From contig NZ_CP018258.1 of NCBI RefSeq assembly GCF_001953175.1, positions 958,210 to 1,022,209 on the forward strand: DNA of 64,000 nt, written 5' to 3'. This stretch comes from Dehalogenimonas formicexedens (GTDB taxonomy: Bacteria > Chloroflexota > Dehalococcoidia > Dehalococcoidales > Dehalococcoidaceae). The notes beneath the pieces were generated by a model, which did not search any database, had not been told where the DNA came from, and was given only the letters and a program-made list of their open reading frames with translations. This document shows, one piece after another, positions 16,374-25,250 of this stretch; within the stretch, counting starts at the first letter, position 1, and every line of letters starts with the position of its first letter. A program made the position numbers and the translations under genes.

Positions 16374-18212
16374 GTGCCCCAATATCGAGATGACATCCGT
16401 AATATAGCCATCATCGCCCACGTCGACCATGGCAAGACCAGCCTGGTGGACGTCCTGCTGAAGCAGAGCCATGTCTTCCGGGAGAACCAGGAAGTAGGCG
16501 AACTAATCCTGGACCGGAACGCCCTGGAAAGAGAAAAGGGCATCACCATTCTGGCCAAGAACACCGCGGTTGAGTTCCGCGGCCACAAGATCAACATCAT
16601 CGACACGCCCGGCCATGCCGACTTCTCCGGCGAGGTCGAGCGGGTGTTGAACATGGCTGAAGGCTGTCTGTTGCTTATTGACTCGACGGACGGTCCGATG
16701 CCCCAGACCCGGTTCGTGCTCAAACAGGCTATGGAAAAGAAACTTAAACCCATCGTCGTCATTACCAAGATGGATCGGCCGACGCGCCGTATCAAAGAAG
16801 TGCTTTCCATGACCCAGGACCTGTTTCTGGAACTCGCCACGGAGGACTCGCAGTTGGACTACCCTGTGATCTACTCCAGTTCCCGGGCGGGCTTTGCAAC
16901 CACCGACCCTGATGTTATGGGCACCGACATGGTGCCTTTATTCGAGGCGATCATCAATAATGTGCCGCCTCCGGAGATCGAAGAGGGCTACCTTCAACTG
17001 CTGGTCTCCAACCTCGATTATTCGACGCACAAAGGCCGCATCGCCATCGGCCGGATTCGGCGCGGCTCCATCTCGCCGCGCGATCCCGTGGTCGTCATCG
17101 ATAAAAACGGCGAGCAGCACCGTTACAATATCAGCGAAGTCTTTACTCACATGGGTTTGGCCAGGCAGGAGGTCGATAAAGCCGGAGCCGGTGATATTGT
17201 GGCGGTAACCGGAATGGAAGAGGTCAATATCGGCGACACCATCGCCAGTCCGGACCAACCGGAAGCGCTCCCGGGAATTACCATCGGTGAACCCACCGTC
17301 AAAATGACCTTCGGCGTCAACACCTCGCCGTTCGGCGGACGGGAAGGCAAATACTGCACCTCCCGCCAGCTCAGGGCGCGGCTTTACCGCGAATTGGAGA
17401 CCAACATCAGCCTGCGGGTCGAGGACACCGATTCACCGGATGTCTTCCTGGTTTCAGGGCGCGGCGAACTTCACCTTTCGATCCTGATTGAGACGATGCG
17501 CCGCGAGGGATATGAACTCGAACTTTCCAAGCCGGAAGCGATCACCAAGGTTATCGATGGCAAGGTGATGGAGCCCATGGAAGCGCTGATCGTCGATACG
17601 GTCGATGATTGCATTGGAGACCTCACGGAGATGCTGGCCAAGCGCAAAGGTCGTATGACCAACATGCACCATGACGACATGGGCAATGTCAGGATGGAAT
17701 ACCATATTCCCACCCGCGGCTTGATCGGTTTCAGGAGTGCTTTTCTGACCACCACCCGCGGCCGCGGCGTAATGAACACCCTCTTTTTGGGTTATGAGCC
17801 TTGGCAGGGAGAAATCGGCACCACCCGGTCAGGCGTTTTGATTGCCGCTCAAGCCGGCACCGCCGTGACCTACGGCTTGAACAACGCCCAGGGACGGGGA
17901 CTAACTTTCATCGATCCGATGACCGAAGTCTACGAGGGCATGGTCGTCGGCCTGCACGCTCGCGGTTCGGATCTGGTGGTCAACGTTTGCAAGGAAAAGA
18001 AGATGACTAACATCCGGTCATCGACCTCCGATATCGCTATCAAGCTGACCACTCCGGTTAAAATGTCCCTTGAAGAATCGCTTGATTTCATTGAAGGCGA
18101 TGAACTTGTTGAAGTAACGCCCAAGAATATCCGTCTTCGGAAAAAGATGCTCTCCGCCCATGACCGCAAGCGCGCTGAGCGCGCGGGACCCGGTGAAGAA
18201 TCGGACGAGTAG
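16374..18212 (+). CDS. typA: GTPase TypA/BipA
   Basis: 612 residues, full length. The G1 motif AHVDHGKTSLVD is at residues 15-26, followed by the switch region EREKGITILAKNT, G3 DTPGH and G4 TKMD. EF-G-like domains III and V and the TypA-specific C-terminal domain (GRGLTFIDPMTEVYEGMVV, RSSTSDIAIKLTTP) complete the protein. It is a ribosome-associated translational GTPase involved in subunit assembly and stress, including cold. The GTG start has TAAGGAG upstream at good spacing. A promoter and terminator-like hairpin lie in the 190 bases before it. Confidence 0.97.
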   Translation: MPQYRDDIRNIAIIAHVDHGKTSLVDVLLKQSHVFRENQEVGELILDRNALEREKGITILAKNTAVEFRGHKINIIDTPGHADFSGEVERVLNMAEGCLLLIDSTDGPMPQTRFVLKQAMEKKLKPIVVITKMDRPTRRIKEVLSMTQDLFLELATEDSQLDYPVIYSSSRAGFATTDPDVMGTDMVPLFEAIINNVPPPEIEEGYLQLLVSNLDYSTHKGRIAIGRIRRGSISPRDPVVVIDKNGEQHRYNISEVFTHMGLARQEVDKAGAGDIVAVTGMEEVNIGDTIASPDQPEALPGITIGEPTVKMTFGVNTSPFGGREGKYCTSRQLRARLYRELETNISLRVEDTDSPDVFLVSGRGELHLSILIETMRREGYELELSKPEAITKVIDGKVMEPMEALIVDTVDDCIGDLTEMLAKRKGRMTNMHHDDMGNVRMEYHIPTRGLIGFRSAFLTTTRGRGVMNTLFLGYEPWQGEIGTTRSGVLIAAQAGTAVTYGLNNAQGRGLTFIDPMTEVYEGMVVGLHARGSDLVVNVCKEKKMTNIRSSTSDIAIKLTTPVKMSLEESLDFIEGDELVEVTPKNIRLRKKMLSAHDRKRAERAGPGEESDE

Positions 18213-18224
18213 CCGCCCGGCACG

Positions 18225-20063
18225 ATGAACGAAACTAGCGCATTAATCATCGTCAGGCTCACCGGCCTCGGTGAGTTCGGCGAGACCGTCGCCGAATATG
18301 AAGGTCGAACCATCAACATCTTCGGCGGCATCCCCGGAGAAACTGTGGAAGCGAGGGTCATTCGCAACACTCCGGGCGCCGCTGATGCCATAGTCACTAA
18401 AGCGATCGTAGCTTCTGTCCATCGGCGCGAGCCTGTCTGTCCCCGCTTCGGAGAGTGCTCCGGCTGCCAGTGGCAGCACGTTGAATATAGCCACCAGCTG
18501 GAACTCAAGCGCGGCTTGGTCAAACGGGCGCTGGAGTCCGAAGGCCTCGACGGTTCTTTGGTTCGCGAAGTTGTTCCTTCCCCATCGGAATTCGGTTATC
18601 GCAACCACGCCCGTCTTTCGATCCGCCGCCGTCTTAATTCCTTTGGATTCATCAACAGGGTAACACACCAGTTTGTGGCCGTCGACCGCTGCCCCATCAT
18701 GGCCGAAGGCGTTAATAGCCTGCTCGCCGCCCTGAACGGGCGGTGCGGAGAAACTACCCAATTTTCAATCCGCTACGGCATAAACACGGATGAATATCTG
18801 ATCCAGCCCCAATTCAAAAACCCCGAAGTGACGGTCATTACCGGTCAGGTGCATTATCACGAGATCATGGCCGGGCGAAAATTCCGTATCTCGTCGCCAT
18901 CTTTTTTCCAGGTCAACACCCCGCAGGCTGAACGACTCGCGGAAATCATTCGGCAACGGTTAACCCTTAACGGGGACGAAACCATCATCGATGCCTACGC
19001 CGGGGTCGGCACTTTTTCGGTAATGTTGGCTCCTTATGCGAATAAGGTTATCGCTATCGAAGAATCCGGAGCCGCCATCAAGGACGCAAGGATTAACGTT
19101 CGCGAGATTCCTAATGTGGAACTGATCGAAGCGCGGACTGAAACAGTTTTACCCCACCTCGGCCGCCTCGCTGACGCAACGATCATCGATCCTTCGCGTG
19201 TCGGCTGCCATCCGGCGGCCCTCAAAACCCTGAATTTTTATCCCTCGAAAAAACTGGTGTATGTTTCCTGCAACCCGGAGACGATGGCCAGAGACCTGCG
19301 GGTATTGGCCCACGGACCCTACGAGATTCAGGATGTCACCCCGGTGGATCTTTTCCCGCAAACCTACCACGTGGAATCGGTGGCTTTACTGCGTTTCGAC
19401 CCCGAAAAAGAAAACGCCTTTATCGAAAAACAGCGGATAGTTCTGGCTTCTACATCTCCCCGACGTTCGGAGATTCTGGCTTCCATGGGTCTGAAATTCG
19501 AAATCGTGGCGTCCAATTTCGACGAAACCCCGGCTGAAGGACTGTCCCCGGAAGAGCAGGCGGCGTCGCACGCCAGGGCTAAGGCCGTGGCTGTTGCCGC
19601 CGGTCGCTCCTCCGGCACCGTCATCTCCGCTGACACTGTAGTCGTTCTGGGTGAGGAAATGCTCGGCAAGCCGGCTTCATCCGCCGAGGCTGTCGAGATG
19701 TTGAAGCAGTTGCGCGATAAGACACACCGGGTCGTCACCGCCGTCGCCGTCACGGACGCGGCGACCAAAGAAACCTTTGCTGACTTCCGCAGTACCCAAG
19801 TCACGATACGTAACCTCACCGATCTGGAAATTGAGGATTATGTCAAGAGTGGCAGTCCGCTCGACAAGGCCGGGGCTTATGGCATCCAGGATAAATTATT
19901 CCAGCCCGTCGCCAGGATCAAAGGCTGCTATTTGAACGTCGTCGGTTTGCCTGTGTGCCTGATGCTGGATCTGCTGCTAAAAATCGGCGTTCATCCCAAA
20001 ATCTCAACGAACTGGCGTCCGCCCGGGGATTGCGCCGATTGCCACAAGTGGCAGTGCGGCTAA
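18225..20063 (+). CDS. Fusion: RlmD/TrmA-family RNA (uracil-5-)-methyltransferase + Maf nucleotide pyrophosphatase
   Basis: 612 residues with two complete enzymes. Residues 1-391 form a TrmA/RlmD-type methyltransferase. It has a TRAM-like start, cluster cysteines C72, C78, C81 and C156 (CPRFGECSGC ... DRCP), the SAM motif DAYAGVGTFSV, IDPSRVG, nucleophile C349 in YVSCNP, and the base E384. Residues from about 404 are a Maf domain with LASTSPRRSEIL, ISADTVVVL (D470) and KAGAYGIQDK, which hydrolyses non-canonical or modified NTPs. The tail adds a Cys-rich end (CADCHKWQC). The frame is continuous, with no start site between the domains. Both activities look intact. A physiological link is inference: RNA methylation and removal of unwanted uridine or thymidine-like nucleotides. 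Confidence 0.92.
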   Translation: MNETSALIIVRLTGLGEFGETVAEYEGRTINIFGGIPGETVEARVIRNTPGAADAIVTKAIVASVHRREPVCPRFGECSGCQWQHVEYSHQLELKRGLVKRALESEGLDGSLVREVVPSPSEFGYRNHARLSIRRRLNSFGFINRVTHQFVAVDRCPIMAEGVNSLLAALNGRCGETTQFSIRYGINTDEYLIQPQFKNPEVTVITGQVHYHEIMAGRKFRISSPSFFQVNTPQAERLAEIIRQRLTLNGDETIIDAYAGVGTFSVMLAPYANKVIAIEESGAAIKDARINVREIPNVELIEARTETVLPHLGRLADATIIDPSRVGCHPAALKTLNFYPSKKLVYVSCNPETMARDLRVLAHGPYEIQDVTPVDLFPQTYHVESVALLRFDPEKENAFIEKQRIVLASTSPRRSEILASMGLKFEIVASNFDETPAEGLSPEEQAASHARAKAVAVAAGRSSGTVISADTVVVLGEEMLGKPASSAEAVEMLKQLRDKTHRVVTAVAVTDAATKETFADFRSTQVTIRNLTDLEIEDYVKSGSPLDKAGAYGIQDKLFQPVARIKGCYLNVVGLPVCLMLDLLLKIGVHPKISTNWRPPGDCADCHKWQCG

Positions 20064-21076
20064 TCCGGGAAAGCGGATTTCAGCGCCCGTAGCGCCCGCA
20101 ATGTCACCCATTTGCTTGGTTCGTTTTTAATCTCAATATCGTCCCACATCTTGCCATTATAGGAATATTCCATCGGCCATCGGCCTTTTACATCCTGCTT
20201 CTCCAACACCAACGACCAGGCTTTCTCCAGCCGCGGGTCTTGTCCTTCCCCAATTCGTGACATCACCTCGAGCACTTCGAGCACATCACCGATGTAATAA
20301 TTTGGAAAACCGAACTTGAACCAGTTGCCGCTCGGTTTGCCTTTATTAAGGTTGGAAAATTTACATACGGTAAGGTCGGCGTTGAAAAACAACTTCTTAC
20401 CATATTCAAGGGCTGATTTCATTATCGGGGTGCGTTGGAGCTCGGGCATACTGGATATCGCTTTCATCGCCTTGACCGCGCCCCAGGCGCAGGGCAGTTT
20501 ACCGCAGATAAAGTTTGGCCCGGACGTGTAGTGATAGAACCTGAGCGGTTCCTGGCTACCCATCTCGGCAACGCCTTCGCCCGTAACCAATTTCGCTTGC
20601 ATTTCGATGGCGATGTTCACTCTTGGGTCGTCACCGAATCCCAAACCGACCATAGCTTCCCCGAGATATCCGGCGTGGCAATGGATAACACCGGAAGGCG
20701 TGCCATTGTAACTGAACCACCCAACCGGCGAAATGGTATTTTTCAGCACATACTCGGCCGCAGTTTTTACTCTGGGGTCAGATATATCAGCTCCCATCTG
20801 CGCCAGCAACGTCAAAGACCAGACCGTGCCGCTATATTTCGGATTGTAGCCGCCCCCCGGCTTCACCCAATATCCTTTCGGGTTTTGGGCTGCGAGGATC
20901 TTGGGAATCGTTCCCGTCGAAAAAATCATTGATTTTGCGGCGGCTAGTTCCGTAGACTCTTCCGGCAGACCGATAATGTCGCGTAAAGCCAGGTAGCGAA
21001 CGGCCGGATTGGCATCGTCCGGCTCAAGGAGCCAGGTGACTGGATCACCCCGAACGAGGTCTCTCCAGGTGGGCAT
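20060..21076 (-). CDS. Prenyltransferase/squalene-cyclase-like alpha-toroid protein, function unknown
   Basis: 338 residues without signal peptide. Repeats such as IPKILAAQNPKGYWVKPGGG, SGTVWSLTLLAQMG and VLEKQDVKGRWPMEYSYNGK have the QxxxGxW spacing of terpene cyclase/prenyltransferase alpha-alpha toroids. The cyclase acid motif DxDD is not evident. Several Cys and His residues (HCHAGYLGEA, FICGKLPCAWG) might bind metal, which I cannot confirm. The gene follows nadE by one base, and its 3' end overlaps that of the methyltransferase-Maf gene by four bases in convergent orientation. The substrate is unknown. Confidence 0.55.
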   Translation of the reverse strand: MPTWRDLVRGDPVTWLLEPDDANPAVRYLALRDIIGLPEESTELAAAKSMIFSTGTIPKILAAQNPKGYWVKPGGGYNPKYSGTVWSLTLLAQMGADISDPRVKTAAEYVLKNTISPVGWFSYNGTPSGVIHCHAGYLGEAMVGLGFGDDPRVNIAIEMQAKLVTGEGVAEMGSQEPLRFYHYTSGPNFICGKLPCAWGAVKAMKAISSMPELQRTPIMKSALEYGKKLFFNADLTVCKFSNLNKGKPSGNWFKFGFPNYYIGDVLEVLEVMSRIGEGQDPRLEKAWSLVLEKQDVKGRWPMEYSYNGKMWDDIEIKNEPSKWVTLRALRALKSAFPD

Positions 21077-21077
21077 G

Positions 21078-22814
21078 TTACCCTCCTTCGCGGAATTTGC
21101 TGGTGATCGGTTCCCGCCGGTCGCGGCCGAAGGCTTTGGGCGTAATCTTTATGCCGGGAGGCGCTTGCCGCCGCTTGTATTCGCTGACATCAACCAGGCG
21201 CGCGACTTTCACGACCAGTTCTGGCTCATAGCCCTGGGCAATAATCTGTTCGACCCCTTTATCTTCTTCCACGTAAGCCAGGAGAATGGGATCGAGAACT
21301 TCATACTCAGGCAGAGTATCGGTGTCCTTTTGACCCGGGCGCAGTTCCGCCGAAGGCACCCTGTTTATCACGGCATCGGGTATTAGGTCGAAACCGGCCT
21401 GGTTGTTCCGGTACCTGCACAAACGGTACACGAGGGTTTTCGGCACGTCCTTGATCACCGCATAGCCCCCGGCCATGTCCCCGTACAGAGTGGTATAGCC
21501 GGTCGCCACTTCGCTTTTGTTGCCCGTGTTCAGCACCATCCACCCAAATTTGTTGGAAAGGGCCATGAGCAGCGTGCCCCTGATTCGGGCCTGGATGTTT
21601 TCCTCGGTTACATCGGGTTTCGTATCGCGGAAGACCTCGGAGAGGCTGTCCAGGTAGGCCGTATAGGCTTTTTCGATCGGCACGGTGAATGTCTTGATCC
21701 CCAGGTTGGTCGCCAGCTTTGCCGCGTAGTCCGCGCTCAACGGCGCTGAAAAACGCGACGGCATGATGAGTCCGTGGACCGACTTCGGCCCGAGAGCATC
21801 TACCGCTACGGCGGCGACCAGGGAAGAATCCACCCCGCCCGAAAGACCAATGATCACCCCTCCAAATCCGTTTTTCAAAATATAATCGCGTGTCCCTAAA
21901 ACCAGGGCTTTATAGACTTCCGAGTCAGATTCGAGCAGAGGCGTGATCTGTTTCGGCAGCATGGCGCGAGGGGAATCCTGGCGGGGAGCGCTGACCATGA
22001 TCCGGTCGGTCGGGCAGTCGCATTCCAGTTGCTGTCCTTCCTTGCGCCACCTTGGATCCTGCAGCCTGCTGTGAAAAACGCTTTCGACATCAAGATCGGC
22101 AATAAGCAATTCCTCTTCGAACTGTCTGGCCCTGGCGATCAGGTTGCCTTGCTCATCGAATATGACGCTGCCGCCATCGAAAACGAGTTCATCCTGCCCG
22201 CCGACCAGATTGCAGAATGCCACGATAGCGACATTATCGGTAGCGCGGGCGCCGAGCATTCTTTCCCTGAAATGATGCTTTCCGTGGTGGTAAGGAGAGG
22301 CGGAAATATTCAGAATGACCTCAGCCCCGCCACTGGCTTGAACGGTGGCGGGACCGGTGTCATACCAGATGTCTTCACACACGCTGATACCAACGTTGAC
22401 GCCCGATATTTCATAGATCGGGCAACTGGAGCCAGGGTGAAAATACCTTTTTTCATCGAAGACGCCATAATTGGGAAGATATATTTTATGGTAAATGGAT
22501 GCTAACTTGCCTTCGTGTATGATGGCGGTAGCGTTGTAGAGTTCTTCTTTTCTATCGACGAAGCCTATGACAACGCTAATTCCCTTTGAGGCTGTGACGA
22601 TTTCTTCGAGCGCCCTCAGGTTTGCGTCTATAAAGCTGGATTTTAATAATAAATCTTCAGGAGGATACCCCGGAATCGCGAGTTCAGGGAAGGCGACGAG
22701 GTCGGCGCCTGCCGCTCTGGCTTTTAATATGTTTTCGGTGATTAGCCGGACATTGCCTTTGAAATCCCCGACTGTCGAATTGATCTGCGCCAGGGCGATA
22801 CGAAGCTGTTTCAT
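21078..22814 (-). CDS. nadE: Glutamine-dependent NAD(+) synthetase
   Basis: 578 residues. The N-terminal nitrilase-type glutaminase domain (LRIALAQINSTVGDFKGNV, catalytic Glu in AFPELAIPGYPPED, Lys in YHKIYLPNYGVFDE, Cys in SVCEDIW) is followed by the ATP-pyrophosphatase synthetase domain (IIGLSGGVDSSLVAAVAV). The glutaminase channels ammonia to convert deamido-NAD to NAD. A textbook promoter (TTGACA, 17 bases, TACGAT) ends 8 bases before the ATG, so the mRNA is probably leaderless. No Shine-Dalgarno is visible. The following toroid protein gene is co-directional and nearly abutting. Confidence 0.96.
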   Translation of the reverse strand: MKQLRIALAQINSTVGDFKGNVRLITENILKARAAGADLVAFPELAIPGYPPEDLLLKSSFIDANLRALEEIVTASKGISVVIGFVDRKEELYNATAIIHEGKLASIYHKIYLPNYGVFDEKRYFHPGSSCPIYEISGVNVGISVCEDIWYDTGPATVQASGGAEVILNISASPYHHGKHHFRERMLGARATDNVAIVAFCNLVGGQDELVFDGGSVIFDEQGNLIARARQFEEELLIADLDVESVFHSRLQDPRWRKEGQQLECDCPTDRIMVSAPRQDSPRAMLPKQITPLLESDSEVYKALVLGTRDYILKNGFGGVIIGLSGGVDSSLVAAVAVDALGPKSVHGLIMPSRFSAPLSADYAAKLATNLGIKTFTVPIEKAYTAYLDSLSEVFRDTKPDVTEENIQARIRGTLLMALSNKFGWMVLNTGNKSEVATGYTTLYGDMAGGYAVIKDVPKTLVYRLCRYRNNQAGFDLIPDAVINRVPSAELRPGQKDTDTLPEYEVLDPILLAYVEEDKGVEQIIAQGYEPELVVKVARLVDVSEYKRRQAPPGIKITPKAFGRDRREPITSKFREGG

Positions 22815-22822
22815 ATACAGCT

Positions 22823-22851
22823 ATCGTATGTGCCTGATATGCGCTTGTCAA
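22823..22851 (-). promoter_or_regulatory. nadE promoter giving a near-leaderless mRNA
   Basis: On the minus strand TTGACA (22851-22846) and TACGAT (22828-22823) are 17 bases apart. A start 7 bases after the -10 falls at about 22816, two bases before the ATG at 22814. Confidence 0.75.
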
Positions 22852-22863
22852 GAATCGCCGGCT

Positions 22864-23769
22864 TCAGCAGCCGCAATCCGGATCGACGATGGTGCTTCCA
22901 AGCAAGATGCCGTTAGCCCAGTAGGCTCCCGATGTTCCCGCAGGTAAAATATCATACGTCCGGCCTTCGTAACCGACTCGCTGGATAGAGACGACCCCCG
23001 ATCCATCGAGCAGATCTTCCGGTTGGAGATTCCCCAGCAGCCTGCCATCAACTGCCGGATGCCCTGGAGAGGCGGTCACCGAACGGCCGTCCGCCAGGGT
23101 TATCCTGAGCAACTCAAAACTCGAGGGGGCCGGTGTCGCTTTCGTCTTGATTATGGGCGACGCCACTTTTTCACCATTCTCTCCGAGAGTCCAGATCAAA
23201 TCGCCGGGTGTGAGTTGTTCAACCGCAACGGCGCCATACGGCGTGTCGATCAGCGTGCCCTTGGAAAGGCATATGGGGCAGGTATTGAAACTGGTTTCCG
23301 TTTTGGTGACGGAAATTTTCCCGGTGTTGGAAATAGTGCCGGTTATCTTTTGCCCCTGGCTTTCACCAACTCGTATCACAAAGATAAAACCGTTGTTTGT
23401 TGACTCAAAATCAAGCATTACATCGGTGAGGAGTTTATGCTGGCGGTAGACGAGCAGTTTTTCTTCAGGAGTATAATCGGACTTCCGGTCAAGGCCGATC
23501 CGGTTGATGATCGAGGAGAATTCCTGGTCATCGCCCTTTATGGCATCGAATTGAGCCAGCGCATTGGCCAATTCGCCGCCGGGACTCCCGATCGGATAAA
23601 AATCCGGATCGCACCAGAAATAATTGGGATAGGCATCAATTACCCTGTATCTCAGGTCATAAGAGCTTAAAAGTGCATTGGAGGTCGTCGTTGGAGCCGA
23701 ATCGCCGCAGGAAAAGCCAAGTGAGATCGAGGCAATCAGTATCGCAACCAGGAGCGTTTTCTTTAACAA
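22864..23769 (-). CDS. Putative lipoprotein with C-terminal Hint (hedgehog/intein) domain
   Basis: 301 residues. The start is a signal peptide with a slightly irregular lipobox (GFSC, Cys21). Residues 30-160 are an unrecognised domain. From C167 (CLSKGTLIDTPYGAVAVEQL) the protein has a Hint fold: PGDLIWTL, a block-B like SVTASPGHPAV with the TxxH pattern, and a terminal VGYEGRTYDILPAGTSGAYW. There is no C-terminal intein His-Asn pair and no extein after the domain. It may therefore cleave or attach its N-terminal part without splicing. The TTG start has GGGGAGG five bases upstream and a good promoter. The mature protein should be outside the cell. Confidence 0.75.
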   Translation of the reverse strand: MLKKTLLVAILIASISLGFSCGDSAPTTTSNALLSSYDLRYRVIDAYPNYFWCDPDFYPIGSPGGELANALAQFDAIKGDDQEFSSIINRIGLDRKSDYTPEEKLLVYRQHKLLTDVMLDFESTNNGFIFVIRVGESQGQKITGTISNTGKISVTKTETSFNTCPICLSKGTLIDTPYGAVAVEQLTPGDLIWTLGENGEKVASPIIKTKATPAPSSFELLRITLADGRSVTASPGHPAVDGRLLGNLQPEDLLDGSGVVSIQRVGYEGRTYDILPAGTSGAYWANGILLGSTIVDPDCGC

Positions 23770-23790
23770 AACAACCTCCCCACCACTACC

Positions 23791-23818
23791 ATTATATCCT
23801 CAGACTCTTCTAACGCAA
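23791..23818 (-). promoter_or_regulatory. Promoter of the Hint lipoprotein gene
   Basis: On the minus strand TTGCGT (23818-23813) and TATAAT (23796-23791) are 16 bases apart, followed by the Shine-Dalgarno GGGAGG (23780-23775). Confidence 0.6.
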
Positions 23819-23849
23819 TATCCCCGGGTAAGGATAGCCCTGAAAACGA

Positions 23850-23877
23850 GATGGGGGATCTGATCGGCCCCCCCATC
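23850..23877 (-). terminator. Terminator after glnA
   Basis: GATGGGGG (23877-23870 read on the minus strand) pairs with CCCCCATC (23857-23850), with a T-rich sequence TCGTTTTC after it. Confidence 0.65.
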
Positions 23878-23897
23878 TTCAAGCGCTATTTGGAGTT

Positions 23898-25250
23898 CTA
23901 CAGGATGGGTAGATATCTTTCGCGTTCCCAGTCGGTAACCTGGATGCGGTACCGGTTCCATTCGATCTTCTTGTTTTCGATGAACGCGTTGAAGACGTGC
24001 TCTCCAAGTGTGTTCCGCATCAGCTCGCTATTTTCGAACAGCCTGATGGCTTCGTCAAGGCTGCCGGGCAGAGTTTCGATGCCTTTCTGACGCCGCTCTT
24101 CCTCGCTCATTTCATAGACGTTCTCCTCGATGGGGGCAGGAGGCGGCAATTTCTTTTCGACCCCCTCAAGTCCCGCCGCCAGCATCACCGCAAAGGCCAG
24201 GTAAGGGTTGCAAGCAGGGTCCGGCGACCGGAGTTCTATTCGCGTCGAGGTTTCTTTGCCGGGCCGGTACTCCGGCACCCTGACTAAATCCGACCGGTTT
24301 CGCCGTGCCCAGGAAAGATAAACGGGGGCTTCATATCCAGGCACGAGACGCTTGTAGGAATTAACCCACTGGTTTGAAATGGCGCAAAATTCGGGCGCGT
24401 ATTTCAGGATGCCGGCAATAAAATAGCGCGCCGTGTCCGAGAGATGATAAGGATCATTCTTGTCGAAGAACGAATTATTGTCGCCTTTGAAAAGAGACTG
24501 GTGGCAGTGCATCCCCGAACCGTTGACGCCGAACACCGGCTTGGGCATGAAGGATGCGTAGACGCCGTTCTGCCGCGCGATCTCTTTTACCACGAGTTTG
24601 TATGTCATGACGTTGTCAGCCATAGTCAGCGCATCGGTGTATTGGATGTCGATCTCATGCTGCGATGGGGCTACCTCGTGGTGCGAATACTCGACAGGGA
24701 TGCCCATTTTCTCCAATGTTAAAACGGTCTGCCGGCGGAGATCGGTCGCGACATCGAGAGGCGTAAGATCGAAATACCCGCCCTGGTCCAGGAATCCGGT
24801 GCTCTTCTGGTCCTTGTTTTCGTCTTTGAAATAAAAATATTCCAGTTCGGGCCCGACATAGTAGATGTATCCAGCCTCGGCGGCCTTTTTGAGCATCCTT
24901 TTCAGGACGTAACGCGGATCGCCTTCGAACTGTTCGCCTCCGGGCTTCTTGATGTCGCAGAACATCCTGGCTACCGCGGCTTCATCCTTGGGGCGCCACG
25001 GCAGGGTCTTGTAGGTGTCGGGGTCCGGTAGGGCAACCATGTCGCTCTCGTCGATCCGGGCGTAACCCTCGATCGACGACCCGTCGAAGCCCATGCCTTC
25101 TTCGAGGGCGCCTTCAAGCTCCTCAACCGTTATCGCGAAGCTTTTCAACTGGCCGAGGATGTCGGTAAACCACAGCCGGATAAATTTGACCTTATCATCT
25201 TTGACTTTCTTCAATACGTATTCAACCGATTCTGAACGTGTCTTTGCCAT
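23898..25250 (-). CDS. glnA: Glutamine synthetase type I
   Basis: 450 residues, the length of the GSI-alpha group. Motifs include GFDGSSIEG (latch and flap region), GPELEYFYF, VEYSHHEVAPSQHEID, VFGVNGSGMHCHQSLF, and the catalytic-loop segment EYRPGKETSTRIELRSPDP. It makes glutamine from glutamate and ammonia. The adenylylation segment of GSI-beta is replaced by NVYEMSEEERRQKGIE, so feedback and transcriptional control are more likely than adenylylation. GTGAGG precedes the ATG. An extended -10 (TGT-TATAAT, 25284-25279) lies upstream. Two GAAAG elements 11 bases apart just beyond it (25300-25315) resemble, on the other strand, the boxes of the amtB and glutamate synthase promoters. Confidence 0.97.
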   Translation of the reverse strand: MAKTRSESVEYVLKKVKDDKVKFIRLWFTDILGQLKSFAITVEELEGALEEGMGFDGSSIEGYARIDESDMVALPDPDTYKTLPWRPKDEAAVARMFCDIKKPGGEQFEGDPRYVLKRMLKKAAEAGYIYYVGPELEYFYFKDENKDQKSTGFLDQGGYFDLTPLDVATDLRRQTVLTLEKMGIPVEYSHHEVAPSQHEIDIQYTDALTMADNVMTYKLVVKEIARQNGVYASFMPKPVFGVNGSGMHCHQSLFKGDNNSFFDKNDPYHLSDTARYFIAGILKYAPEFCAISNQWVNSYKRLVPGYEAPVYLSWARRNRSDLVRVPEYRPGKETSTRIELRSPDPACNPYLAFAVMLAAGLEGVEKKLPPPAPIEENVYEMSEEERRQKGIETLPGSLDEAIRLFENSELMRNTLGEHVFNAFIENKKIEWNRYRIQVTDWERERYLPIL

